A stretch of 64,000 bases of DNA from Caulobacter sp. FWC2. GTDB lineage: Bacteria > Pseudomonadota > Alphaproteobacteria > Caulobacterales > Caulobacteraceae. Each line of letters opens with the position of its first letter. The stretch's first letter is position 1. Position numbers and translations under genes: made by a program. Shown piece after piece: positions 47,315-55,936 of the stretch. Where the stretch lies: the NCBI RefSeq assembly GCF_002742625.1, contig NZ_PEBF01000001.1:558001-622000 (forward strand), given 5' to 3'. The notes beneath the pieces were generated by a model. That model did no database searches. It was not told the DNA's origin and saw only the letters and a program-made list of their open reading frames with translations.

Positions 47315-47391
47315 CTAGTGTGCTTTTTTGGATTTGAAGTTCGCTCAGAACCTGATCCAAGTGCGGGCGAACTTCAAATCCAGCACACTAG
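47315..47391. repeat. Long palindrome B (77 bp)
   Basis: Outer arms CTAGTGTGCT / AGCACACTAG (perfect), T5 bulge on the left, inner perfect 15-bp arms GGATTTGAAGTTCGC / GCGAACTTCAAATCC, and a 22-nt loop. It shares the frame CTAGTGT ... GAAGTTCG with palindrome A and abuts the tipF stop codon. Confidence 0.85.
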
Positions 47392-47395
47392 CGGC

Positions 47396-48673
47396 CTACC
47401 AGGCGACGGCGCGGCGACGCAGGGCCCCGCGCATGAAGTCCTGCGGCGGCTCGGCCTCGGCCAGGACGGCGTCACGAATGGCGCGCGGCTCGCCGAACAG
47501 GTGGCCTTGGCCGTAGCCGATGTCCAAGTCGAGAATGTCGACGATCTGCTTTTCGGCCTCGACCTTCTCGACGATGACCTCGATGCCGTAGCGGCGGGTC
47601 AGGGCGGCGAAGTCGGCGGCGTTCAGGTCGGGCAGCGAGGCGATGACCAGCTTGCCGTCCTGCTCTTCCAGCTGGTCCAGCATCATCTGGGCGCCGACCT
47701 TCAGGTAGCGGACATCGGCGCGGGCCAGGTCCTGGAAGTCCAGATCCAGGTCGCTGACCTTGTCGAGGCTGAAGCTGAAGCCCAGGCTGGCCAGGCGGGC
47801 CATGTGGCGGGCCTCGACGGGACCCCGGCGATCGAACGCCGCCTGGCCCAGCTCGAAGATCACCGCGCCGGCCAGGTCCTTGTTGGCCTGCATGAACTCC
47901 AGGAACTGCGGGAAGAAGCTCTCGTCGCCCAGGCTGGCCAGGGAGATGTTGCAGAATATCCCAACCTTGCGGTCCTGCTTGGCCAGGCGGCGGACGATCT
48001 GCACGCAGCGGAACAGCAGCAGGTTGTCGATGGCCGTCATCAGGCCCTCGGGCTCGGCCACGGCCAGGTATTCGGCCGGCATCATCACGCGGCCGGTCTC
48101 GTCGCGCAGGCGCGAGAAGCTCTCGTAGAAGACGGTCCGGCGCTGGGGCAGGCTGACGATCGGCTGCAGGTAGAGATCGACGCGGTTCTCGGCCAGGGCG
48201 TCCTGCACGACCTGCAGCATGTGGCTGGCGTGGGGCGCGCGCTCGCGTCCCAGATTGTGGCTGCGGGCCGAGGCGGCGGCGACCTGGTGGTTCAGCTGGT
48301 GCTCCAGCCGGTCGTTCATGCTGGCGATCAGGTCTTCCAGCTGGTGGACCTCGGTCGACAGCTCCTCCGTGCGGCGCTGGGCGTCGGCGGCGACCGATTC
48401 CACCAGATCCGACACGCGGGCGTCGACCTTCTCGATCTGGTCCAGGAGGATGGCGTGGGCTTCGCGCACGGTGTCGATGTCGCCTCGCAGGGCGGCCGCC
48501 AGGAAGGTCTGGCCCAGCACGCCGTGAAAGGCGAAGGCCAGGCCCAGGCTGCCGATGAAGGCTGAAACGCCGACAGCCGGAGTCGCGCCCATCCTCCAGA
48601 GGAAGAGGGAGACGATCAAAGCCAGACAAAGATAAGCCCCCGTCAGGAGCCACAGCATCAGCCTACGCATCAT
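47396..48673 (-). CDS. tipF: TipF-like flagellar regulator with degenerate EAL domain
   Basis: 425 residues. Two hydrophobic segments at the N-terminus (LMLWLLTGAYLCLALIVSLF, FIGSLGLAFAFHGVLG), a coiled-coil (about 65-130, VREAHAILLDQIEKVDARV), and a C-terminal EAL domain where the EAL motif is YESFSRLRD and DDFGTG is lost (LDKVSDLDLD). It keeps NISLASL and YGQGHLFGEP. This is the TipF layout of Caulobacter, a c-di-GMP receptor needed for flagellar assembly and polar positioning. It ends at palindrome B. Confidence 0.88.
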   Translation of the reverse strand: MMRRLMLWLLTGAYLCLALIVSLFLWRMGATPAVGVSAFIGSLGLAFAFHGVLGQTFLAAALRGDIDTVREAHAILLDQIEKVDARVSDLVESVAADAQRRTEELSTEVHQLEDLIASMNDRLEHQLNHQVAAASARSHNLGRERAPHASHMLQVVQDALAENRVDLYLQPIVSLPQRRTVFYESFSRLRDETGRVMMPAEYLAVAEPEGLMTAIDNLLLFRCVQIVRRLAKQDRKVGIFCNISLASLGDESFFPQFLEFMQANKDLAGAVIFELGQAAFDRRGPVEARHMARLASLGFSFSLDKVSDLDLDFQDLARADVRYLKVGAQMMLDQLEEQDGKLVIASLPDLNAADFAALTRRYGIEVIVEKVEAEKQIVDILDLDIGYGQGHLFGEPRAIRDAVLAEAEPPQDFMRGALRRRAVAW

Positions 48674-48826
48674 CCGCCCACACGAATCGTAAGACGCAAT
48701 CAGACCGACCAGCGCGCCAAGAGTCTAATCTATTAACGACCCTGCGCCATTCGGTCCTAACAGCCCTTAAGGTGCATCATAACCCAAGACGCGCAGATCG
48801 CTGAATCGACATTGGTCTCTTCGACT

Positions 48827-48843
48827 GATAATCGTTCGCAATC
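48827..48843 (+). promoter_or_regulatory. Possible Fur-like site before feoA
   Basis: GATAATCGTTCGCAATC, an AT-richer patch that partly fits a Fur box, ends 14 bp before the feoA ATG. It is the only such patch in the 184-bp region shared with tipF. Confidence 0.3.
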
Positions 48844-48857
48844 TAATCGGAGCCATT

Positions 48858-49175
48858 ATGTCCGAGGCGTTTGCATTGTCCTCTCCATTCAACCCAGCCG
48901 AGACCTCCGGCGTGCGTCCCCTGGCCACCGCCGGGCGGGGCGATCGCGGGGTGATCGTCAAGGTCACCGGCGTGTCGGGCGCGGCCGAGGCCGTGGCGGC
49001 GGAGGAGCTTGAGCGACGCCTTCTGGAGATGGGCTTCGTGGAGGGCGCCGCCATCGAGGTGCTGCACGAAGGCCTGTTCGGCCGCGACCCGATCGCCGTC
49101 CGCGTCGACGACACGCGCGTCGCCCTGCGTCGGCGTGAAGCCGGCGCCGTCACCGTGAAATTCGACGGACGCTAA
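48858..49175 (+). CDS. feoA: Ferrous iron transport protein FeoA
   Basis: 105 residues. An SH3-like FeoA domain lies after a 28-residue leader: GDRGVIVKVTGVSG, RRLLEMGFVEGAAIEVLHEG and DPIAVRVDDTRVALRRREAG. FeoA is a small cytosolic partner of FeoB. The gene ends 4 bp before feoB, so both are translated from one message. Confidence 0.93.
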   Translation: MSEAFALSSPFNPAETSGVRPLATAGRGDRGVIVKVTGVSGAAEAVAAEELERRLLEMGFVEGAAIEVLHEGLFGRDPIAVRVDDTRVALRRREAGAVTVKFDGR

Positions 49176-49179
49176 GACC

Positions 49180-51096
49180 TTGGCTCTCGATACCGCCACG
49201 ACCGCTCCCGACACCGCTTCGAAGTCCTTGGTCGCCGAGCCCGCCCGCGTCGCTCTGGTCGGCAACCCCAATTCCGGCAAGACCGCGCTGTTCAACGCCC
49301 TGACCGGCAGCCGCCAGAAGGTAGCCAACTACGCCGGCGTCACCGTCGAGCGGAAGGAGGGCGTGCTGACCACGCCGTCCGGCCGCCAGATGCGCGTGCT
49401 GGATCTGCCCGGCACCTATTCCCTACGCGCCCGCAGCCCGGACGAGGTGGTCACCCGCGACGCCGTGGTCGGCAAACTGGAAGGCGAGATCGCGCCCGAG
49501 GCCCTGATCTGCGTGGCCGACGCCACAAACCTGCGCCTCGTCCTGCGCCTGGTCCTGGAACTGAAGCAGGTGGGCCGGCCGTTCGTCCTGGCCCTCAACA
49601 TGTACGACATCGCCCAGCGCCAGGGCCTGCGGATCGACCTGGAGCGCCTGTCGCAGGAACTGGGCGCGCCGATCGTCACCACCGTGGCGACCCGCAAGCG
49701 TGGCGTTCCCGAACTGCTGGAAAAGGTCGAGGCGCTGATCGCCGAACGCCGCGTGGCGACCGAGAACGTCTGGCGCGAGCCGACGGCCGGCGAGATCCGC
49801 GCCGCCCACGCCGAGGCCCAGCGCATCTTCAAGGCCTGCGTGAAGCCGCCCGAGCGCCCGGACACCGTCACCGGCAAGATCGACGACGTGCTGTTGCACC
49901 CCGTCGCCGGTGTCCTGATCCTGATGACCCTGCTGTTCGTGATGTTCCAGGCGGTGTTCACCTGGGCCACGCCGGTCATGGACGGCATCGACGGGGCCTT
50001 CGCGGCCCTGGTCGGCTGGACCAACGCCCACCTGCCGGCCGGGCTGGTGACCAGCTTAATCTCCGACGGCCTGATCGCCGGCGTCGGCAGCGTGCTGGTG
50101 TTCCTGCCGCAGATCTTGATCCTGTTCTTCTTCATCCTGCTGCTGGAAGACAGCGGCTACATGGCCCGCGCGGCCTTCCTGATGGACAAGATCATGGGCG
50201 GGGCGGGCCTGCACGGCCGGGCATTCATCCCGCTGCTGTCCAGCTTCGCCTGCGCCATCCCCGGCATCATGTCGACGCGGGTGATCGACAACAAGCATGA
50301 CCGGCTGACCACCATCCTGGTCGCCCCGCTGATGACCTGCTCGGCGCGGATCCCGGTCTATACCCTGATCATCGGCGCCTTCATTCCCAAGCAGACCGTC
50401 TGGGGCGTGCTGTCGCTGCAGGGCCTGGTCATGTTTGGCCTCTATGCGGGCGGCATCGTCAGCGCCCTGCTGGTCTCGCTCGTCATCCGCCGCGTGTTCT
50501 GGCGGGGCGCGGTCGAGCCCTTCATGATGGAGCTGCCGACCTATCGCTGGCCCGAGCCGCGCAACGTCCTGATGAACCTGTGGACGCGCGCGCGGATCTT
50601 CATGACCCGCGCCGGCCGGATCATCCTGCCGCTGATGGTGCTGGTCTGGGTGCTGTCGACCTTCCCCTATCCGCCGGAAGGCGCGACGGGTCCGGCCATC
50701 GACTACAGCTTCGCCGGCCGCATCGGCGCCTTCATCGCGCCGGTCATGGCCCCCATCGGCTTCAACTGGCAGATGACCGTGGCCCTGATCCCGGGCTTCG
50801 CGGCCCGCGAGGTCGCGGTGGCGGCGCTGGGCACGGTCTACGCGGTGGGCGGCGAAGGCGACGCGGCCGCCACGACCCTGGGCTCGCTGCTCTCCCACCA
50901 GTGGTCGCTGGCCAGCGCCTTGTCGTTCCTGGCCTGGTACGTCTTCGCCCCGCAATGCGCGGCGACGCTGGGCGTGGTCAAGCGCGAGACCAACGGCTGG
51001 ACCTGGCCGACGGTGATGTTCGTCTACATGACCAGCCTGGCCTATCTGGCCTCGTTCGTGACCTATCACGTCGCCGTGGCGATGGGGGCTGGCTAG
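49180..51096 (+). CDS. feoB: Ferrous iron transporter FeoB
   Basis: 638 residues, TTG start. G-protein domain: G1 GNPNSGKTALFN, G3 DLPGTYSL, G4 NMYD. The membrane part has about eight helices, with ILLLEDSGYMARAAFLMD and LLSSFACAIPGIMSTR (gate region). The length is below E. coli FeoB (773) and matches the shorter alphaproteobacterial form; there is no FeoC gene. It imports Fe2+ across the inner membrane. Its stop overlaps that of the AraC regulator by 4 bp. Confidence 0.96.
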   Translation: MALDTATTAPDTASKSLVAEPARVALVGNPNSGKTALFNALTGSRQKVANYAGVTVERKEGVLTTPSGRQMRVLDLPGTYSLRARSPDEVVTRDAVVGKLEGEIAPEALICVADATNLRLVLRLVLELKQVGRPFVLALNMYDIAQRQGLRIDLERLSQELGAPIVTTVATRKRGVPELLEKVEALIAERRVATENVWREPTAGEIRAAHAEAQRIFKACVKPPERPDTVTGKIDDVLLHPVAGVLILMTLLFVMFQAVFTWATPVMDGIDGAFAALVGWTNAHLPAGLVTSLISDGLIAGVGSVLVFLPQILILFFFILLLEDSGYMARAAFLMDKIMGGAGLHGRAFIPLLSSFACAIPGIMSTRVIDNKHDRLTTILVAPLMTCSARIPVYTLIIGAFIPKQTVWGVLSLQGLVMFGLYAGGIVSALLVSLVIRRVFWRGAVEPFMMELPTYRWPEPRNVLMNLWTRARIFMTRAGRIILPLMVLVWVLSTFPYPPEGATGPAIDYSFAGRIGAFIAPVMAPIGFNWQMTVALIPGFAAREVAVAALGTVYAVGGEGDAAATTLGSLLSHQWSLASALSFLAWYVFAPQCAATLGVVKRETNGWTWPTVMFVYMTSLAYLASFVTYHVAVAMGAG

Positions 51097-52118
51097 AGTC
51101 CCTTAAGCCAGGCGAAGACGTCGTCGGGCCGCTCCTGAGCCGACAGGCCTTCCTGACGCGCCGCCTCGCCCAGCTTGCGCAGGCGGCCGGGCGTGACGCC
51201 GAACCGGGCCCGGAAGGCGCGGCTGAAGTGGGCGTCCGAGCGGAAGCCGTGGCGATAGCCCACCTCGGCCAGGGTCATCTGCTCGGCGCGGTCCTGCAGG
51301 ATTACGTCGAAGGCCTGGTCCAACCGCCGCCGCTGAATGAAGGCGCTGACGCCGCCGGCGGGTTCGAACACCTTGTAGAGCTGGCTCCGCGACACGCCCA
51401 GGTGCTCACGCACCGTCTCCGGCGACAGGTCCGGATCGTCCAGCCGCTGCGCGACGAACTGCTGGCCGGCGCTCAGCAGCACCTTTTCCAGCGGGCGGGG
51501 ATCGGCGCTCATCGGCTCGCCGCAGGCCAGGATCACACCACTCACCAGGGCGGCCGTGGCCTTGGCGGCCATGGGCGCTTCCGCCGAGGTCATCGCCTCG
51601 ATCGATTCCCACAGGGCGCGCAGGTGCGAGGACAGCATCCTTCCCGACGGGCTGGCCTCGGACACCACTAGGCCGTGGAAGTCCAGGCTGGCGGCCTGTG
51701 GATCCAGCAGGCCGCGCGGCAGCATCAGGTAAAGGGTGACATAGGGGCTCCGGCTCGCGGATTCGTAGGGCCGCGCCATGTCCACCAGCCGGATTGCGCC
51801 CATGTCGCTGCTGGCCTCGCGTCCGTCATAGTCGGCGCGCCAGACGTTCTGTCCCAGGTCCAGCACCGCCATGACGGTGTCGGTCGCGTCGGCCATGATG
51901 TGGGTGAGCTTGCGCTCGAACCGCTGAGGAACGCCGACGCATCGCGCGAAGACAACGGGGCCCAGCTGATAGCCTTCCAGCCGGTTGTGGAACTCGGTCT
52001 CGGGCGACAGCAAGGTGATGTCGAACAGGTGCGCGCAGGCTTTGCGGTAGAGTTCCAGGGCGTCGGGCTGCTCGCGGGCGTCCAACACCCATAGATCCCG
52101 ACTTAGACGCTCATTCAC
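51093..52118 (-). CDS. AraC-family transcriptional regulator
   Basis: 341 residues, GTG start. C-terminal AraC/XylS HTH pair: LSPETVREHLGVSRSQLYKV and MTLAEVGYRHGFRSDAHFSR, AFRARFGVTPG. The first 210 residues look like an AraC-binding-like ligand domain (FHNRLEGYQLGPVVFARC, SSDMGAIRLVDMARP). The target is unknown; it converges on feoB and is followed upstream by an empty 250-bp stretch with a strong hairpin. Confidence 0.9.
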   Translation of the reverse strand: MNERLSRDLWVLDAREQPDALELYRKACAHLFDITLLSPETEFHNRLEGYQLGPVVFARCVGVPQRFERKLTHIMADATDTVMAVLDLGQNVWRADYDGREASSDMGAIRLVDMARPYESASRSPYVTLYLMLPRGLLDPQAASLDFHGLVVSEASPSGRMLSSHLRALWESIEAMTSAEAPMAAKATAALVSGVILACGEPMSADPRPLEKVLLSAGQQFVAQRLDDPDLSPETVREHLGVSRSQLYKVFEPAGGVSAFIQRRRLDQAFDVILQDRAEQMTLAEVGYRHGFRSDAHFSRAFRARFGVTPGRLRKLGEAARQEGLSAQERPDDVFAWLKGL

Positions 52119-52309
52119 GCGGAAGCCTCAGCGAACGGCCGAGACTCATCCCGGCGAAAATTCCAGAGCAATAGAATGTGGATCGTCGGTCAATGACAGA
52201 GCCGCGACGCCGCGCGAGAACAAGGGGCATGTCGCGCGCCGGTGGGGTACAGGCGCGCCATGCCCAGTGCCTCCTCCTGTGCGGAAACCCAGGAGGCGGC
52301 TGGGGGCGG

Positions 52310-52342
52310 TTCGTCGGCGCGCACACTGGTCGCGCCGACGAA
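52310..52342. terminator. Perfect 12-bp hairpin after hbd
   Basis: TTCGTCGGCGCG / CGCGCCGACGAA, loop of 9, lies 24 bp past the end of the minus-strand hbd gene. There is no T-run. Confidence 0.65.
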
Positions 52343-52365
52343 ACGCTGGACCCTATCGGGTGACT

Positions 52366-53244
52366 TTAGCGGGTCGGAACCGGGACTTCGCCGCGATAGT
52401 CGTAGAAGCCGCGGCCGGTCTTCTTGCCCAGCCAGCCAGCCTCGACATACTTCACCAGAAGCGGGCAGGGGCGGTACTTGCTGTCGGCCAGGCCCTCGTG
52501 GAGCACGTTCATGATGCTCAGCACGGTGTCCAGACCGATGAAGTCGCCCAGCTCAAGCGGGCCCATCGGATGGTTGGCGCCCAGCTTCATCGCCGTGTCG
52601 ATGGCGTCGACCGTGCCGACCCCTTCGTACAGGGTGTAGATCGCCTCGTTGATCATCGGCACCAGAACGCGGTTGACGATGAAGGCGGGGAAGTCCTCGG
52701 CGTTGCTGGTGATCTTGCCCAGCGACTTGGCGAAGGCCACGGCCGTTTCATAGGTCGGAACGTCCGTGGCGATGCCGCGGATGATCTCCACCAGCTTCAT
52801 CAGCGGCACGGGGTTCATGAAGTGCAGGCCGATGAAGCGCTCGGGACGATCCGTGGCCGAGGCCAGGCGGGTGATCGAGATCGACGAGGTGTTCGAGGCC
52901 AGCAGCGTATCGGGCTTGAGGTGCGGCTGCAGGCTGCGGAAGATCGACTTCTTGACCTCCTCGTTCTCGGTGGCGGCCTCGATCGCAAGGTCGGTCGCGC
53001 CGATGGCCTCCAGGCTCTCGGCCGCCGAGATGCGGGCCAGGGCCGCCTTCATCGCGGCGTCGTCGATGATGCCGCGGCCGACCTGGCGGGCCATGTTCTT
53101 CTCGATCAGGGCCAGGCCCGCGTCGATCCGATCGCGCGAGACGTCATGGAGACGCACGTCGTAGCCGGCGAGGGCGACGACATGCGCGATGCCGGACCCC
53201 ATCTGGCCCGCGCCGATGACGCCGACCGTCTTGATTTCACTCAT
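52366..53244 (-). CDS. hbd: 3-hydroxybutyryl-CoA dehydrogenase
   Basis: 292 residues from MSEIKTVGVIGAGQMGSG, an NAD-binding GxGxxG. Catalytic motif in IGLHFMNPVPLMKLVEI and SNTSSISITRLA. The C-terminal helical domain (FIVNRVLVPMINEAI, GANHPMGPLELGDFIGLD) is standard. It reduces acetoacetyl-CoA or oxidises 3-hydroxybutyryl-CoA, in PHB metabolism or short-chain beta-oxidation. It stands alone. The ATG at 53244 is preferred over the one three codons earlier. Confidence 0.93.
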   Translation of the reverse strand: MSEIKTVGVIGAGQMGSGIAHVVALAGYDVRLHDVSRDRIDAGLALIEKNMARQVGRGIIDDAAMKAALARISAAESLEAIGATDLAIEAATENEEVKKSIFRSLQPHLKPDTLLASNTSSISITRLASATDRPERFIGLHFMNPVPLMKLVEIIRGIATDVPTYETAVAFAKSLGKITSNAEDFPAFIVNRVLVPMINEAIYTLYEGVGTVDAIDTAMKLGANHPMGPLELGDFIGLDTVLSIMNVLHEGLADSKYRPCPLLVKYVEAGWLGKKTGRGFYDYRGEVPVPTR

Positions 53245-53382
53245 AAAAGCCAAGCCTTCGCTTGAATTCGCGCCGGACCTGCGTGTCCGCGCCCTGGATG
53301 TGCCGACTTTTCTAGCACGAGAAACCGTGGCGCCGCCAAGGCTTTGCTGCGATGCAACGTGAGCGGGGTTGTCGGGCGGAGA

Positions 53383-54447
53383 TCACGCCGTGGGCGGATA
53401 GGCGCGGACCACGCCGTCCGGGTCCTCGATCGCGTCCCCCCCGAGCCCCTTTGCGACATAGTTCGGTCCGACCGGGACCTTGCCGTGGCCGCCGGGGATG
53501 TCGAGGACATAGGTCGGCTGGGCCAGGCCCGAGACCGTTCCGCGCAAGGCTTTCATGATCGCCTGACCCTCGGCCAGCGTCGTGCGCAGGTGGGCGGTGC
53601 CCGGAGCGTGGTCGCCGTGGTGCAGGTAGTAGGGGCGGATCCGGGTCTCGACGAAGGCCCGCATCAGCTCGGCCAGCACCTCGGCGTCGTCATTGACGCC
53701 CCGCAGGAGCACCGTCTGGCTGACCATCGGGATCCCGCCGTCGACGATCCGGGCGCAGGCGGCGCGGGCGGCCGGGGTCAGTTCGCGGGCGTGGTTGGCG
53801 TGCAGGGCGACATAGACGGTCTTGCTTGAGCGCTTCAGCGCCGCGACCAGATCGTCGGTGACGGCCTCGGGATCGACGGCGGGCACGCGCGTGTGAAAGC
53901 GCACGATCCTGACGTGGGGGATCGCCTCCAGCCGGTCCATCAGATCGGCCAGGCGACGGGGCGACAGGACGAAGGGGTCTCCGCCCGTGACGATGACCTC
54001 CCAGATCTCCGGCCGGCCGGCGATATAGGCGAAGGCGGCGTCCAGCTGGGCCGGGGTCAGGTTCGCCAGACCCTCGGGCCCGACCATCTCGCGACGGAAA
54101 CAGAACCGGCAATAGACCGCGCAAGTGTGGGTCGGCTTCAGCAGCACCCGGTCGCGATAGCGATGGACGATCCCCTCGACCGGGCTGTGGACGGCGTCAC
54201 CGATCGGGTCGCCGTCCTCGCCAGGGCTGCTGACCAGCTCCTCGGGGGATGGGACGAACTGCCGGGCGATCGGATCATTGGCGTCGGCCGGATCGATCAA
54301 CTCGGCCATCGCCGGCGTGATCGCCACGGCATAGCGCGCCGCCACCGCCTCCAGCGCCGGCAGGCGCTCGGGCGCGATCAGTCCGGCCTCGGTCAGGGAC
54401 CGGGCGTCGCGGAGGGTTTTCGCCAAGGTCGAAGAGGGGGGCGGCAT
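53383..54447 (-). CDS. epmB: EF-P-associated lysine 2,3-aminomutase (radical SAM, EpmB-like)
   Basis: 354 residues. Radical-SAM cluster motif CAVYCRFCFR (CX3CX2C) near residue 112. KamA-family hallmarks follow: VIVTGGDPFVLSPRRLADL, RFHTRVPAVDPE, VALHANHARELT, YYLHHGDHAPGTAH, and PTYVLDIPGGHGKVPVGPNY with the PLP lysine near the C-terminus. The chain is shorter than clostridial KamA and fits the EF-P modifying enzyme that converts L-lysine to (R)-beta-lysine. epmA and efp are 1.5 and 2.7 kb away. Start at 54447 (MPPPSSTLAK). Confidence 0.88.
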   Translation of the reverse strand: MPPPSSTLAKTLRDARSLTEAGLIAPERLPALEAVAARYAVAITPAMAELIDPADANDPIARQFVPSPEELVSSPGEDGDPIGDAVHSPVEGIVHRYRDRVLLKPTHTCAVYCRFCFRREMVGPEGLANLTPAQLDAAFAYIAGRPEIWEVIVTGGDPFVLSPRRLADLMDRLEAIPHVRIVRFHTRVPAVDPEAVTDDLVAALKRSSKTVYVALHANHARELTPAARAACARIVDGGIPMVSQTVLLRGVNDDAEVLAELMRAFVETRIRPYYLHHGDHAPGTAHLRTTLAEGQAIMKALRGTVSGLAQPTYVLDIPGGHGKVPVGPNYVAKGLGGDAIEDPDGVVRAYPPTA

Positions 54448-54544
54448 GAGGCGCGGGGATATGCGGGATTTCCGGGGCCGAGGCAAATTACGGGTCTGTT
54501 CAGCTCTGGCCCTTAACCCTGTTTAGGAAGGGGAGAGGACCATA

Positions 54545-55936
54545 GTGACCCAGGAACGCAACATCGTCCCGCTCGCGGCGGCCCTGGTCATGGCGCTGGT
54601 CTTTCTGTTTCTGCCCCAGGTGCTGAACGACGGCGACACCTACTGGCACATGGCCACGGGCGAATGGATCCTGGCCCATGGCCGCGTCCCCGACCACGAT
54701 GTCTTCTCCTACACCCAGGCCGGTCGGCCGTGGGTGGCGCATGAGTGGCTGTCCGAGGCGCTGATGGCCCTGGCCGCGCGCCTGGCCGGCTGGTCCGGGG
54801 TGCTGGTCCTGTTCGCGGTCGCCGTGGGCGGCGCGACCTGGATGCTGGCCCGCCGGCTATCCTTGCAACTGGGCGGCCTGACCCTGATCACGACGACGAT
54901 CCTGGCCCTGGCCTGCATGAGCGGCAGTCTTCTGGTCCGGCCGCATCTGTTCATGCTGCCGATGCTGCTGGCCTGGACGATCGAGATGCTGGCGGCCCGC
55001 GACGAAGACCGGGCGCCGCGTCTGATCTTCGCGCCGCTGATGATCCTGTGGGCCAATCTGCACGGCAGTTGGGTGTTCGGCCTGGTGGTCGCCGGCGCCT
55101 TCGGGCTGGAGGCGCTGGCCGCGCCGACCGCCGACCGCCTGAAGGTGCTGCGCGGCTGGGGCCTGTTCGGCTTGCTCAGCCTGGCCTGCGCCGCGATCAC
55201 CCCGCACGGGCCGGCGGCGCTGCTGTTCCCGTTCCAGGTGACCAGCATGGCGGTGCTGCCGCACATCACCGAGTGGCGAGCCGAGGACTTCTCGCACCTC
55301 TCGACCTTCGCGATGGTGCTGCTGGCGACCCTGTTCGTCTGCCTGGGGCGAGGGGTGAAGATCCCAACGTTCCGCCTGCTGCTGCTGCTGGCCTTGCTGG
55401 TCATGGGCTTGCAGCACGTCCGCCACCAGTTGGTGCTGGCCGCCATCGCGCCGCTGCTGCTGGCCGGTCCTATGGCCGAAGCGCTGGGCCATGATCCGGC
55501 CAGGCCCAAGCCGTCACGGGCCCTGCTGGCCGGCTTCGGCGTCGCCTGCGTCCTGCTGCTGGGCGTGCGCCTGGCCTTGCCGCTGCACCGCATCGACGGC
55601 GTCAACAGTCCGGTCACGGCGCTGGACAGCGTGCCGGCCGAGCTGCGGACCCAGCCGGTGCTCAACGGCTACGGCCTGGGCGGCTATCTGATCTACAAGG
55701 GCGTGAAGCCGTTCATCGACGGCCGGGCCGACATGTACGGCGACGCGTTCAGCCAGCGCTACTTCCAGGCCGTCGAGCCCGATCCTGTCGCGCTCCGCAA
55801 GCTGCTGGCCGACTATCACGTGGCCTGGACGATCTTCACGCCCGACGACCCGGTGGTGGCGCTGCTGGACAAGGATCCGGCCTTGCGTCGGGTCCACGCA
55901 GACCCGTACGGCGTGGTCCATAAGCGCGTGAACTAG
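54545..55936 (+). CDS. Polytopic membrane protein, GT-C-like
   Basis: 463 residues, GTG start with GGAAGGGGAGAGG before it. About nine transmembrane segments. After TM1 the loop carries LNDGDTYWHMATGEWILAHG and DHDVFSYTQAGRPWVAHEW, like the D/E-containing first loop of PMT/GT-C glycosyltransferases. The last 110 residues are soluble (GYGLGGYLIYKGVKPFIDGR). A role in lipid-linked sugar transfer is inferred only from topology. It sits between epmB and epmA but on the other strand. Confidence 0.65.
   Translation: MTQERNIVPLAAALVMALVFLFLPQVLNDGDTYWHMATGEWILAHGRVPDHDVFSYTQAGRPWVAHEWLSEALMALAARLAGWSGVLVLFAVAVGGATWMLARRLSLQLGGLTLITTTILALACMSGSLLVRPHLFMLPMLLAWTIEMLAARDEDRAPRLIFAPLMILWANLHGSWVFGLVVAGAFGLEALAAPTADRLKVLRGWGLFGLLSLACAAITPHGPAALLFPFQVTSMAVLPHITEWRAEDFSHLSTFAMVLLATLFVCLGRGVKIPTFRLLLLLALLVMGLQHVRHQLVLAAIAPLLLAGPMAEALGHDPARPKPSRALLAGFGVACVLLLGVRLALPLHRIDGVNSPVTALDSVPAELRTQPVLNGYGLGGYLIYKGVKPFIDGRADMYGDAFSQRYFQAVEPDPVALRKLLADYHVAWTIFTPDDPVVALLDKDPALRRVHADPYGVVHKRVN

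Noticed and set aside
47227..47391. Integron attC sites for the twin palindromes
   Set aside because: They lack the RYYYAAC / GTTRRRY ends, there is no cassette array, and no integrase gene lies nearby.
52178..52514. Small plus-strand frames between the AraC gene and hbd
   Set aside because: Arg/Ala/Gly-rich shadow sequences with no ribosome site and no hydrophobic or domain signal.
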